21,786 nt of DNA. Origin: CAYMRB01 sp964392615 (GTDB taxonomy: Bacteria > Planctomycetota > UBA8108). Below, in pieces: positions 7,749-14,036 of the stretch (positions are counted from its first letter, which is position 1; the number at the start of each line of letters is the position of its first letter). The position numbers were made by a program, and so were the translations under genes. The stretch is from assembly GCA_964392615.1 (NCBI GenBank), contig CAYMRB010000129.1, forward strand, positions 1 to 21,786, read 5' to 3'. The notes beneath the pieces are model-generated. The model ran no database searches. It worked only from the letters and a program-made list of their open reading frames with translations, and had not been told where the DNA came from.

Positions 7749-8669
7749 GTGATTTCGCCCATCATCCGCGTGCTGTGCACCGTCGCCGGAGTCGCCGGAT
7801 TCCTCGGAGGTCTCGCCCCGAGCGCCGCGCAGGCCGGGGACGCCGTGATCGAGTTCTTCACGGCCTCGTTCTTGCCGCAGTCCGTGACGGTCGAGATCGG
7901 CGAGTCGGTGACGTTCCAGTGGCGCCGCGGCGAGCACACGGTCACGAGCGGCACCGGGCCGGACGATCCGCGCGCCGGCGAGCTCTTCGACACGGTGCTC
8001 GATGAGGAGCATCCTGCATTCGAGCTCGCGGTGACCGAGCCTCGTCCCGCAGGGATTCCGTTCTTCGACCGCCGGCATCCGGGTCAGCAGGGGTTCATCG
8101 ACGTGTCGGCGGGCGAGGAGACGTTTCGGGTCGGCGTCGTCGACAACGTCTACATCCCGGACGAGTCATGGATCTTCGCGGGCGACTCGATCCGCTGGGA
8201 GCACGAGCCGGACGAGATGTTCCACACCGTCACGAGCGGTACCGGCAACGCGGATCCGGGCGCTGGCGAGCTGTTCGACGCGGAATCGTCGAATGCGCGG
8301 CCGATCTTCGTCCATCAATTCCTGACGGCGGACGTCTACCCGTACTTCTGCCGGCCACACGAGCGCCTCGGCATGATCGGGACCGTGTACGTGCAGGAGC
8401 TCTTCGTCCGCGGCGATGCGACGGGGGAGGGCGCAGTCGACATCTCCGATCCGGTCGCGACGCTCAACTACCTGTTCCTCGGCGCCGAGCGGCGGGCCTG
8501 CGAGGACGCGCTCGACGCGAACGACGACGGCGCAGTCGACATCGGCGACGCGATCTTCGCGCTCGGGCACCTGTTCCTGGGCACGGAGGCGATGCCGCCG
8601 CCGTACCCGTTCGCGGGCGGCGACCGCACCGACGACGCGCTGCGGTGTCTGCCGGCGGGGGCCGTGTGA
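7749..8669 (+). CDS. Secreted double-cupredoxin protein with dockerin-like C-terminus
   Basis: A 306-residue exported protein. The start is GTG 7749, with AGGA 8 nt upstream; GTG 7725, with GGAAG upstream, is an alternative adding eight residues. The signal peptide ends near APSAAQA. Two plastocyanin-like domains follow. Domain 2 keeps all type 1 copper ligands: His159 (FHTVTSGTG) and Cys201-x2-His204-x4-Met209 (YFCRPHERLGMIG). Domain 1 keeps the first His (His63, EHTVTSGTG) and His110, but Asp107 replaces the Cys and Gly115 the Met, so it probably does not bind copper. From residue 219 come dockerin-like repeats. The first (GDATGEGAVDISDPV) has degenerate calcium-loop positions; the second (DANDDGAVDIGDAI) is good. 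A role in surface-attached electron transfer or copper handling is possible, but the partner is unknown. Confidence 0.82.
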   Translation: MISPIIRVLCTVAGVAGFLGGLAPSAAQAGDAVIEFFTASFLPQSVTVEIGESVTFQWRRGEHTVTSGTGPDDPRAGELFDTVLDEEHPAFELAVTEPRPAGIPFFDRRHPGQQGFIDVSAGEETFRVGVVDNVYIPDESWIFAGDSIRWEHEPDEMFHTVTSGTGNADPGAGELFDAESSNARPIFVHQFLTADVYPYFCRPHERLGMIGTVYVQELFVRGDATGEGAVDISDPVATLNYLFLGAERRACEDALDANDDGAVDIGDAIFALGHLFLGTEAMPPPYPFAGGDRTDDALRCLPAGAV

Positions 8670-8703
8670 GGACGAGTGAGCCGGAATGCGGCATCCTCGC
8701 GTT

Positions 8704-8739
8704 CTGGCGCGCCCCCCGCGTGAGGGGTACAATCGGCGG
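8704..8739 (+). promoter_or_regulatory. Promoter-like element (shared copy 1)
   Basis: GGTACAATCGGCGG at 8726-8739 contains a good -10 hexamer, TACAAT (8728-8733), 48 nt before the ATG of the next gene. CTGGCG at 8704-8709 is a poor -35 with 18-nt spacing. A nearly identical 14-mer precedes the next dockerin gene (9722-9735), which supports a shared regulatory function. Confidence 0.4.
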
Positions 8740-8781
8740 CTGTCGGGCGACTCCTGGGTCTGAACGCGGAGAAAGATACCG

Positions 8782-9651
8782 ATGCTCTTCGAGACGGGTA
8801 GGCCCGTGCGGTACGGCGTTGCGCTGTCGGCGCTGCTGGCCGCCCTCGCGCTCGCGCCTTGCGTCCATGCCGGCTTCGGCGTCGTCGAGGGCTACCACTT
8901 CGTGATTCCCGACGTCGAGGCGGCTCCCGGCCAATCGGTCGAGATCGAGCTCCAGGGCCTCCACGAGACGGCCGTGCAGGGCTTTTCGCTCGCGGCGCGC
9001 TTCCCGGCGGACGGGCTGTCGATCGAGCGGATCCACATCGAGGACACGCTTCTCGAGGCGCTCGAGATCGATTTCTTCGAGACGACGGTCGATCCGGTCG
9101 CGGGAACGATCACGGTCGGCGTGCTCCTCGACGCGCGGCCGCCATTCGACGGTCAGCTGATCCCGAACGTCGGTCGCGAGCTCACGTATCTACGCGTCGA
9201 CGCGGTCGTCGCCGAGGGCGCGGTCGAGGACTTGCCGATCCGTCTCGAGGACGGTCTCGGCGTGCCGCCGATCTACAACGTCTACTCGGTCGAGAACAGA
9301 TCGGTCCCCGTCGCCGAGATGGCCGAGGGGTTCGTGCGGCTGCCCGTGGTCGAGGTGGCCGCGTTCCTGCGCGGCGACTCGAACATGGATGGTCGGCTCG
9401 ACCTGTCCGACGCCGTCGCGATCCTCGAGTACCGGTTCCTCGGCGGTACGCCCCCGGCATGCGAGGACGCCGCCGACACCGATGACGACGAGGCGATCTA
9501 TCTCAGCGACGCGATCTTCCTGCTGAACTTCCTGTTCCAGGGCGGCCGTCGTCCGCCGCGTCCGGCGCCCGAGCCCGGCGGCGATCCTTCCGGCGACGGG
9601 CTCGATTGCGCGACGCCGCTGTTCTGGGTCGAGGTGCGCCCCGGCGATTAA
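8782..9651 (+). CDS. Secreted cohesin-like / dockerin-like protein
   Basis: A 289-residue exported protein. ATG 8782 follows GGAG at 10-nt spacing. The signal peptide has a Leu/Ala core and probable cleavage after PCVHA (residue 30). Residues about 42-175 resemble a cohesin fold: PGQSVEIELQG, VQGFSLAARFPADGLSIERI, then TITVGVLLDARPPFDGQLIP and a closing strand. This includes the 'GVxxD.xPPFdGq.IP' stretch common in planctomycete-type cohesin-like proteins. From residue about 194 there are two EF-hand-like dockerin repeats (GDSNMDGRLDLSDAV and DTDDDEAIYLSDAI) plus a Pro-rich, Cys-containing tail. A cohesin-type and a dockerin-type module in one polypeptide would allow multimerisation or assembly with the neighbouring dockerin proteins; that is inference. 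Enzymatic function is not expected. Confidence 0.82.
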   Translation: MLFETGRPVRYGVALSALLAALALAPCVHAGFGVVEGYHFVIPDVEAAPGQSVEIELQGLHETAVQGFSLAARFPADGLSIERIHIEDTLLEALEIDFFETTVDPVAGTITVGVLLDARPPFDGQLIPNVGRELTYLRVDAVVAEGAVEDLPIRLEDGLGVPPIYNVYSVENRSVPVAEMAEGFVRLPVVEVAAFLRGDSNMDGRLDLSDAVAILEYRFLGGTPPACEDAADTDDDEAIYLSDAIFLLNFLFQGGRRPPRPAPEPGGDPSGDGLDCATPLFWVEVRPGD

Positions 9652-9721
9652 CTGAACAGCCCGTTAACCGAACTCGGCCGATTCACCACGTGGGGCTGCA
9701 TCCCGCGCCTTGGCCGCGTGT

Positions 9722-9735
9722 GGTACCATCGGCGG
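9722..9735 (+). promoter_or_regulatory. Promoter-like element (shared copy 2)
   Basis: GGTACCATCGGCGG differs by one base from the element at 8726-8739 and is likewise followed by an ATCGGG/GTCGGG-like stretch. Its -10-like hexamer, TACCAT (9724-9729), would start transcription near 9736. That is only about 15 nt before ATG 9751 but a normal 66 nt before the alternative ATG 9802. Confidence 0.4.
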
Positions 9736-9750
9736 TAATCGGGTCTCCCC

Positions 9751-11004
9751 ATGCACCGTCTGTTGCTGACGTTTCCAGTTCTCCGTCACCGGTCTGCTGT
9801 CATGCTCGCTTCCTCGCATGTCCGTCGTCTCTCGATTCGGCTGCTCGTCGCACTGCTCCTGACCGTCATCGTCGGTCGCCCCGCGACGGCGCAGGAACCC
9901 GCGCTGCGGCTCGTTCCCGACGCGTTCCTGGCGTGCGATCGCACCCTCGAGCTCGAGATCCAGCTCGACACCGGCCCGCTCGACGGGACGGGCCCGGTCG
10001 TCGCCGGCTACCAGCTCTTCCTGCGGTATCCGGCGGCTCTCGTGCGCCCGACGGCGTTCGAGGCGCAGCAGATGGACGAGACGATCTGGCTCGCCGGCCC
10101 GGACGAGTTCGCGCCGGTGTTCGATCTCGACGGCTGCGACGCCGGGGTGGCCGATCCGTGGCAGGACGGTGCCGGTGAGGACGTGCTCGCCGTCATCGTC
10201 ACGACTCTTGACGACGGCGACGGCGGCGACGTGCTCGGGCCGCCGCAGGAGTCGCTCGAGGGCGTCGGCTTCGTGCTCGGGCGCATCCGCTTCGCGGTCG
10301 TCGACGACGCGCCGGAGTTCACGAGCTTGACCTTCCGCCTCAACGAGGAAACGTGCCGCGAGCCGTTCGATCAGGAGACGCGCGTCTTCGACGAGCTCGG
10401 CGTCGCGATCGGCGCGTCGCGGCCCGAGTCGGTGGTGGTCGACGTCGTCACGGACGGCGCGGTTGAAGATCTCATCTGCGCGCGCGGCGAGGGCGACGTC
10501 GTGGAGCTGTCGTGGCGGCTTCCCGACGGTGCGGCGTTCGACGGCGTGCGCGTGTCGCGGGGCGGCTCCGAGCTGGCGACGCTGGCCGGCGACGCGACCG
10601 ACTACGTCGATGCCGACGCTGCCGGTCTCGACATGGCGCAGTACTCCATCGTGCCGATCCTCGCGGGTGGGGGCGATGGCTGCGAGGCGGTGTGCGAGGT
10701 CGGCATCACGCGGGAGTTCTTCCGCGGCGACGCGAACCTCGACGGGCGGCTCGCGATTCCGGACGCGGTGACGATCCTGCGCTACCTGTTCCAGGCGGGT
10801 CCGCTCGGGTGCGCCGACGCCGCCGACTCCGACGACGACGGAGCGCTGACGATCACCGACGCGGTCGTCGTGTTCGACTTCCTGTTCCGTCGCGGACCGG
10901 CGCTGCCGCCGCCGGGGGCGCCGACGCCGATCAACACGGTGCCGGGGCCGGATCCGACGCCCGACGCGCTCGGCTGCGACGTCGGCGTCGCGCCGGCGGT
11001 GTAG
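9751..11004 (+). CDS. Secreted cohesin-like / FN3 / dockerin-like protein
   Basis: Up to 417 residues, ending in TAG. Two starts are possible. ATG 9751 gives an unusually long n-region; ATG 9802 gives a compact signal peptide (MLASSHVRRLSIRLLVALLL... cleaved after RPATAQ). The latter fits the promoter-like element better, but neither has a clear Shine-Dalgarno. Residues about 50-230 (VAGYQLFLRYPAALVRPTAF ... VGFVLGRIRFAVVDD) look like a divergent cohesin-type beta-sandwich. About 238-318 is a fibronectin III-like module (VVELSWRLP, VRVSRGGSELATLAGDATDY, YSIVPI). From about 322 there are two dockerin repeats (GDANLDGRLAIPDAV and DSDDDGALTITDAV) with the family's Cys pair and a Pro-rich tail. 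It is the third of three tandem plus-strand dockerin genes. A surface scaffold or adhesion role is inferred. Confidence 0.82.
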   Translation: MHRLLLTFPVLRHRSAVMLASSHVRRLSIRLLVALLLTVIVGRPATAQEPALRLVPDAFLACDRTLELEIQLDTGPLDGTGPVVAGYQLFLRYPAALVRPTAFEAQQMDETIWLAGPDEFAPVFDLDGCDAGVADPWQDGAGEDVLAVIVTTLDDGDGGDVLGPPQESLEGVGFVLGRIRFAVVDDAPEFTSLTFRLNEETCREPFDQETRVFDELGVAIGASRPESVVVDVVTDGAVEDLICARGEGDVVELSWRLPDGAAFDGVRVSRGGSELATLAGDATDYVDADAAGLDMAQYSIVPILAGGGDGCEAVCEVGITREFFRGDANLDGRLAIPDAVTILRYLFQAGPLGCADAADSDDDGALTITDAVVVFDFLFRRGPALPPPGAPTPINTVPGPDPTPDALGCDVGVAPAV

Positions 11005-11370
11005 GCCGGCAGCGTCGGTCAGAGGGGGCGCGCGCTCGGCCTCCACCTCGCTCCCCAGGGCTCCCCGGAGCCCTCCACCTCGCTCCCCGGAGCCCTCCAC
11101 CTCGCTCCCCGGAGCTGTTTCTGACGCCGTCCAGAGGTGGTCAGGCGTCGCTTTTGCGCTCACCGGTCGCGCGGATGGGGCCGCGGTCGACCGTGTTTCC
11201 GCCGTACTTTTTTCTCACGTCGCGTTCGAAGTCGCCTCGCCGCCCGGTTTCGGTCGAGATGGCCTCGCGAGGTGACCGCGACAAGCGGTAGGGCGCCGCG
11301 TCTTCGGACACGATATGTGGGAAGGGGCCGAGAATGTACCGATGGACGCAAAGTATCCCGCTGTGGGGAC
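11005..11370. other. Gene-free stretch after the dockerin cluster
   Basis: Apart from the tandem repeat listed separately and a weak GGCCG/CGGCC hairpin just after the TAG, I see no convincing gene here. A minus-strand frame (11141-11311) has coding-like third-position GC but no Shine-Dalgarno and no recognised family, so I do not call it. Confidence 0.5.
11040..11115. repeat. Short tandem repeat, three copies of a 22-bp unit
   Basis: The start CCTCCACCTCGCTCCCC occurs at 11040, 11072 and 11094. The second and third copies are exact 22-bp neighbours ending CGGAGC; the first is followed by a 10-bp longer variant. The segment GGGCTCCCCGGAGCCC (about 11058-11073) forms a 6-bp stem with a tetraloop. 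The array lies 36 nt after the stop of the dockerin gene and has no open reading frame of its own. Confidence 0.8.
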
Positions 11371-11399
11371 TTGACTTCCGATGTTGGCCGCGGTGGAAT
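11371..11399 (+). promoter_or_regulatory. Sigma70-type promoter upstream of the dcw cluster
   Basis: TTGACT (11371-11376), an exact 17-nt spacer, then TGGAAT (11394-11399). It is the best promoter match I see upstream of mraZ, with predicted start near 11406. TGTGGGG just upstream (11362-11368) resembles TGGGN-type MraZ sites, but no regularly spaced repeat array is visible. Confidence 0.5.
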
Positions 11400-11405
11400 G
11401 GGCTC

Positions 11406-11904
11406 CCATCAAGTGCCGGGAGGTGGCATGCCGTCCCTGACATTTGGTGGGCGGGTCCTGACGTTCCAGAGCCCGCGGGTCGATGCCCGTGTTCCCGGTG
11501 GAGAACGCGAAGAGAATGCCGAAGGGTTGCCACGAGACACGGTCGCTGCGCGCGACGCTCCATGCGCAGGAGCGTCGGACCGGCGTCGGTGTGGGTTTCC
11601 CGACAGCGCCTCGAGCGTTGCCGCTCGGTTCCGGGCTCCGGCCGCAGTCAGAGGAGTGCCAGCGTTTCGGTTTCCGCTCGCCAGGAGAGGCGTGCGGGAG
11701 CGGCCGTGGGAATCTGAGGAGTGCCCCGCGACGTCTGCCGGAACGTCTTCGGAAGCCCGTCGCGCTGACTGACGAGTCGGCGCTGCAGCATTCGAAGCGC
11801 TCTTCGCCCAAAGAAGAGAAGTGTCCCCCTTGGGGAAGAAGCGAAGAGGAAGCATCTCGCTGCAGCGGAGCCGGCGCGTTGGCGCTGGCTCCGCTGCAGC
11901 TTTT
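11406..11904 (+). ncRNA. Putative structured leader or independent small RNA ahead of mraZ
   Basis: About 500 nt bounded by the promoter at 11371-11399 and a strong terminator hairpin at 11860-11904, with no credible ORF. Potential structures include CTCTTCGC (11800-11807) pairing with GCGAAGAG (11841-11848) around TCCCC-CTT-GGGGA (11824-11836), directly before the terminator. GAGGAGTGCC occurs twice in the middle. I looked for hallmark motifs of RNase P RNA, tmRNA and SRP RNA and found none. Whether this is an attenuated mraZ leader or a separate RNA gene cannot be decided from sequence alone. Confidence 0.35.
11860..11904 (+). terminator. Very strong hairpin terminator or attenuator
   Basis: CTGCAGCGGAGCC (11860-11872) pairs perfectly over 13 bp with GGCTCCGCTGCAG (11887-11899), continued by GCGC-GTTG-GCGC inside. 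It is followed by CTTTT (11900-11904), a short U-tract. The minus-strand side has no T-run, so it acts on rightward transcription. It lies 146 nt before the mraZ start. Confidence 0.65.
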
Positions 11905-12025
11905 CGAAACCTGAAGCAGACAGAAGCGGAGTTCCGGCGCAGGCCTTCGACCGCGCGAGCGGCGACGGTGGCGACCGGCGCGTCTCGATCCGTCCCCGGG
12001 CTCTCCGAGAGGAGGCCGGAGGCGG

Positions 12026-12076
12026 GTGAGCGCTCCGTCAGGCGCGAGCGGTGTTCGGAGGCGAGTTCGCACATAA
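12026..12076 (+). CDS. Possible 16-codon leader ORF overlapping the mraZ start
   Basis: GTG 12026 follows AGGAGG (12010-12015) at 10-nt spacing, a far better ribosome site than that of mraZ itself. The frame (MSAPSGASGVRRRVRT) ends at TAA 12074-12076, 24 nt inside mraZ in another frame. It could couple translation to mraZ or delay it; it could equally be chance. Confidence 0.3.
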   Translation: MSAPSGASGVRRRVRT

Positions 12077-12605
12077 TCTCGACGGGAAGAACCGCGTCGT
12101 CCTTCCTGCAGCCTTCCGCAAGGAGATGTCCCCGGAAGAGCTCGAGAAGGACGGCTTGGTGATGACCATCGGCCGGGATGCGAAGTGCCTCAACCTCGAG
12201 ACGAAGAAGAGCTGGGAGGCTCGGATCGAGAAGTTCCTCTCCACGCACGACATCATCGACGACGAGGAGAGCGAGGACGAGCTCCGGGACATCACCTCTT
12301 CGAAGCGCGATCTCGAGGTCGACCGACAGTTTCGCTTCGTCCTGCCCGGCGAGAGCAGGCGGGCCGTCGGTATCGACAAGAAGGAAAGCAAAGACGAAGA
12401 CGGCGCCCAAGACAAGAAGAAAGACGCGGCGCGGGAGAAGGGCGGCGACGCCGAGAAGCCACAGAAGAGAGTCGTTTTCGTCGGCATGGTCACGCGCATC
12501 GAGGTCTGGGACAAGGCGCACTACGACGAGTACAAGAAAGAGCGCGACGAGAAGAAGAAGCAGCGGCAGCTAGAGAAGCAGCGGCAGAAGCAGCAGAATA
12601 CGTAA
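12051..12605 (+). CDS. mraZ: MraZ, transcriptional regulator of the dcw cluster
   Basis: MraZ is a DNA-binding SpoVT/AbrB-fold protein that usually represses its own cluster. GTG 12051 gives the canonical opening MFGGEFAHNLDGKNRVVLPA; an in-frame TGA at 12027 rules out any earlier start. The first AbrB-like half covers residues 1-60. The second half begins LEVDRQFRFVLPG (about 88-100) and ends VVFVGMVTRIEVWDKAHYDEY (141-161). Between these lies an unusual, highly charged insertion (about 110-138, Lys/Glu/Asp-rich). After residue 161 there is a Lys/Gln-rich tail (ERDEKKKQRQLEKQRQKQQN). At 184 residues it is longer than the usual 140-150. The ribosome site is weak (AGG 8 nt upstream). First gene of the plus-strand dcw cluster. 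Confidence 0.92.
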   Translation: MFGGEFAHNLDGKNRVVLPAAFRKEMSPEELEKDGLVMTIGRDAKCLNLETKKSWEARIEKFLSTHDIIDDEESEDELRDITSSKRDLEVDRQFRFVLPGESRRAVGIDKKESKDEDGAQDKKKDAAREKGGDAEKPQKRVVFVGMVTRIEVWDKAHYDEYKKERDEKKKQRQLEKQRQKQQNT

Positions 12606-12704
12606 TGGGCAGCGCGCGAGATCTGGCGACGAGCGCGGCGGCGCGAGCCGTTGCCGCAGAGAGTTGAGAAGTACGGCGTTGGCCGAAGTCTGGAGAAGCA
12701 CGGC

Positions 12705-12989
12705 GTGGTAGTCGCGAACGACAACCGGGATCAGCAGTCGGGCGTCATCGCCCGCGTTCGCAGCCGCCTGCGCGCCGCCAGCGCGCCGGGGCGCGCGAGG
12801 TGTGCCCTGCTCGCGGACGCTGATCCATCTCCCGTCGAGGCGCGGCAGGCGCGTCTCGACGTCGAAGTGCTCGAGGCGCGCCTGCGGCGCTTGCACGTGC
12901 TTTCCCCCGGCTTCGATGGCGTGGAGCTCGGAGATGGCGTCCGGGCGACCGCCGAGCGCCATCGCGTGGGGAACGTCGAGGTCACGTGA
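12705..12989 (+). CDS. Small hypothetical protein between mraZ and rsmH
   Basis: A 94-residue frame filling most of the 459-bp gap between two dcw genes that are usually adjacent. GTG 12705 has GGAG (12692-12695) at 9-nt spacing. Base composition by codon position looks coding (third-position G+C about 80%, second near 50%). The sequence is Arg/Ala/Val-rich with a possible helix (VEARQARLDVEVLEARLRRL) and no signal peptide or membrane segment. I recognise no family. The antisense frame is also open here but would overlap both mraZ and rsmH, so it is less likely. The same plus frame runs open from the mraZ TAA, so a longer start (TTG 12651) is possible. Confidence 0.4.
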   Translation: MVVANDNRDQQSGVIARVRSRLRAASAPGRARCALLADADPSPVEARQARLDVEVLEARLRRLHVLSPGFDGVELGDGVRATAERHRVGNVEVT

Positions 12990-13064
12990 TGCGCACGCGA
13001 GCTGCCAGACCTCGTTGCGACGTCCGGACGGAGGATGCCCGGGCAGAGTCGGAGGATGAGCGCC

Positions 13065-13994
13065 GTGTCGGACGATCAGCTCCACGTACCGGTGCTCCTC
13101 GACGAGGTTCTCCGCGAGCTCGCCCCGCGACCGGGTGCGACGATTCTCGACGGGACACTCGGGATCGCCGGTCACGCGTTGGAGATCCAGCGGCGAATCG
13201 CGCCCGACGGCGTGCTTCTCGGTATGGACCGGGACGCCCAAGCGCTCGAGCTGGCGCGCGAGCGACTCGCCGAGGGCGGTGTCGAGTTTCACCTCTATCA
13301 CGGCGTATTCTGCCGTATTCGAGAGTTTCTACAGGACATCGGGAGGACGCCGGAAGGAGCGCTGGATGGGGTGCTCCTGGATCTCGGCGTCTCTTCGTTG
13401 CAGCTGGACCGATCCGAGCGTGGGTTCAGCTTTCTTCACGACGGTCCGTTGGACATGCGGATGGACCCGTCCGAGGGCGAGTCCGCTGCCCGGTATCTCG
13501 ATCGCGTCGACGTCGCCGAGCTGGAGCAAGTGCTCCGCGAGTTCGGCGAGGAACGCGCGGCGAGGCGGATCGCGCGCGCTATCGTTCGGCATCGCGCAAC
13601 GGAGCGCATCGAAACGACCGGACAGCTAGCGCGCCTCGTGGAGCGAGTGCTTCCCCGCAAGGGACAACGAATCCACCCCGCGACGCGGACATTCCAAGCC
13701 GTTCGCATCGCGGTGAATCGGGAACTGGAGCACCTCCGCCTCACTCTCCGCGACCTGGACCGTTTTCTCAGGCCAGGGGGGCGGGTGGTGGTGCTCAGTT
13801 ATCACTCCTTGGAGGATCGGTTGGTCAAGAGCTCGTTCGCGGAGCGGTTCCGCGACGGGTTGTTCGCGAAGTCGGGCAAGGGTCTGATTCGACCCGGGCC
13901 GGACGAGGTCGCGCGGAACCCGCGGGCCCGGAGCGCTCGTCTGCGCGTCGCTGTGCGCGCGGGCGGCGAGTTGCCGCGGCCTGAAGAGGCCTGA
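13065..13994 (+). CDS. rsmH: 16S rRNA (cytosine-1402-N4)-methyltransferase RsmH (MraW)
   Basis: An S-adenosylmethionine-dependent enzyme that methylates N4 of C1402 in the ribosomal P-site region; a standard dcw member. I chose GTG 13065 (MSDDQLHVPVLLDEVLREL) because GGAGG (13051-13055) lies 9 nt ahead. ATG 13056 and ATG 13035 are in frame, but each abuts a GGAGG with zero spacing. Family motifs: HVPVLLDEV at the N-terminus, the SAM loop DGTLGIAGHA (29-38), GVLLDLGVSSLQLDRSERGF, DMRMDP, ATRTFQAVRIAVNREL and VVVLSYHSLEDRLVK (Ser245 region). At 309 residues it is of normal length. The small ftsL-like gene follows after 42 bp. Confidence 0.95.
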   Translation: MSDDQLHVPVLLDEVLRELAPRPGATILDGTLGIAGHALEIQRRIAPDGVLLGMDRDAQALELARERLAEGGVEFHLYHGVFCRIREFLQDIGRTPEGALDGVLLDLGVSSLQLDRSERGFSFLHDGPLDMRMDPSEGESAARYLDRVDVAELEQVLREFGEERAARRIARAIVRHRATERIETTGQLARLVERVLPRKGQRIHPATRTFQAVRIAVNRELEHLRLTLRDLDRFLRPGGRVVVLSYHSLEDRLVKSSFAERFRDGLFAKSGKGLIRPGPDEVARNPRARSARLRVAVRAGGELPRPEEA

Positions 13995-14036
13995 CGAGAT
14001 CCGGATCGCAAAGGGAGGACGGAGAAGGAGTCCGCG

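Noticed and set aside
11040..11115. CRISPR array
   Set aside because: The units are directly abutting without variable spacers of regular length, only three copies exist, and no cas genes are nearby.
11141..11311. Minus-strand 56-codon frame from GTG 11311 with coding-like third-position GC
   Set aside because: No Shine-Dalgarno, no ATG, no recognisable family. The composition evidence alone is too weak in DNA this GC-rich.
11316..11410. MraZ operator made of TGGGN repeats
   Set aside because: TGTGGGA (11316) and TGTGGGG (11362) are present but 46 nt apart, without the regular short spacing expected of MraZ sites. TGGG is also common by chance in this composition.
11406..11904. RNase P RNA, tmRNA or SRP RNA upstream of mraZ
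   Set aside because: rnpB lies next to mraZ in some bacteria, so I looked for its conserved GAGGAAAGTCC-type core, tmRNA ends and the SRP GGAAGCA-type loop on both strands and found none.
11483..11914. Plus-strand 143-codon frame in the mraZ leader
   Set aside because: It runs through the strong terminator hairpin, has no ribosome site and reads as low-complexity Arg/Ser/Pro sequence.
12570..13301. Long minus-strand frame across the mraZ-rsmH gap
   Set aside because: It overlaps the 3' end of mraZ and the 5' end of rsmH, both certain genes, and is best explained as an antisense shadow of GC-biased codons.
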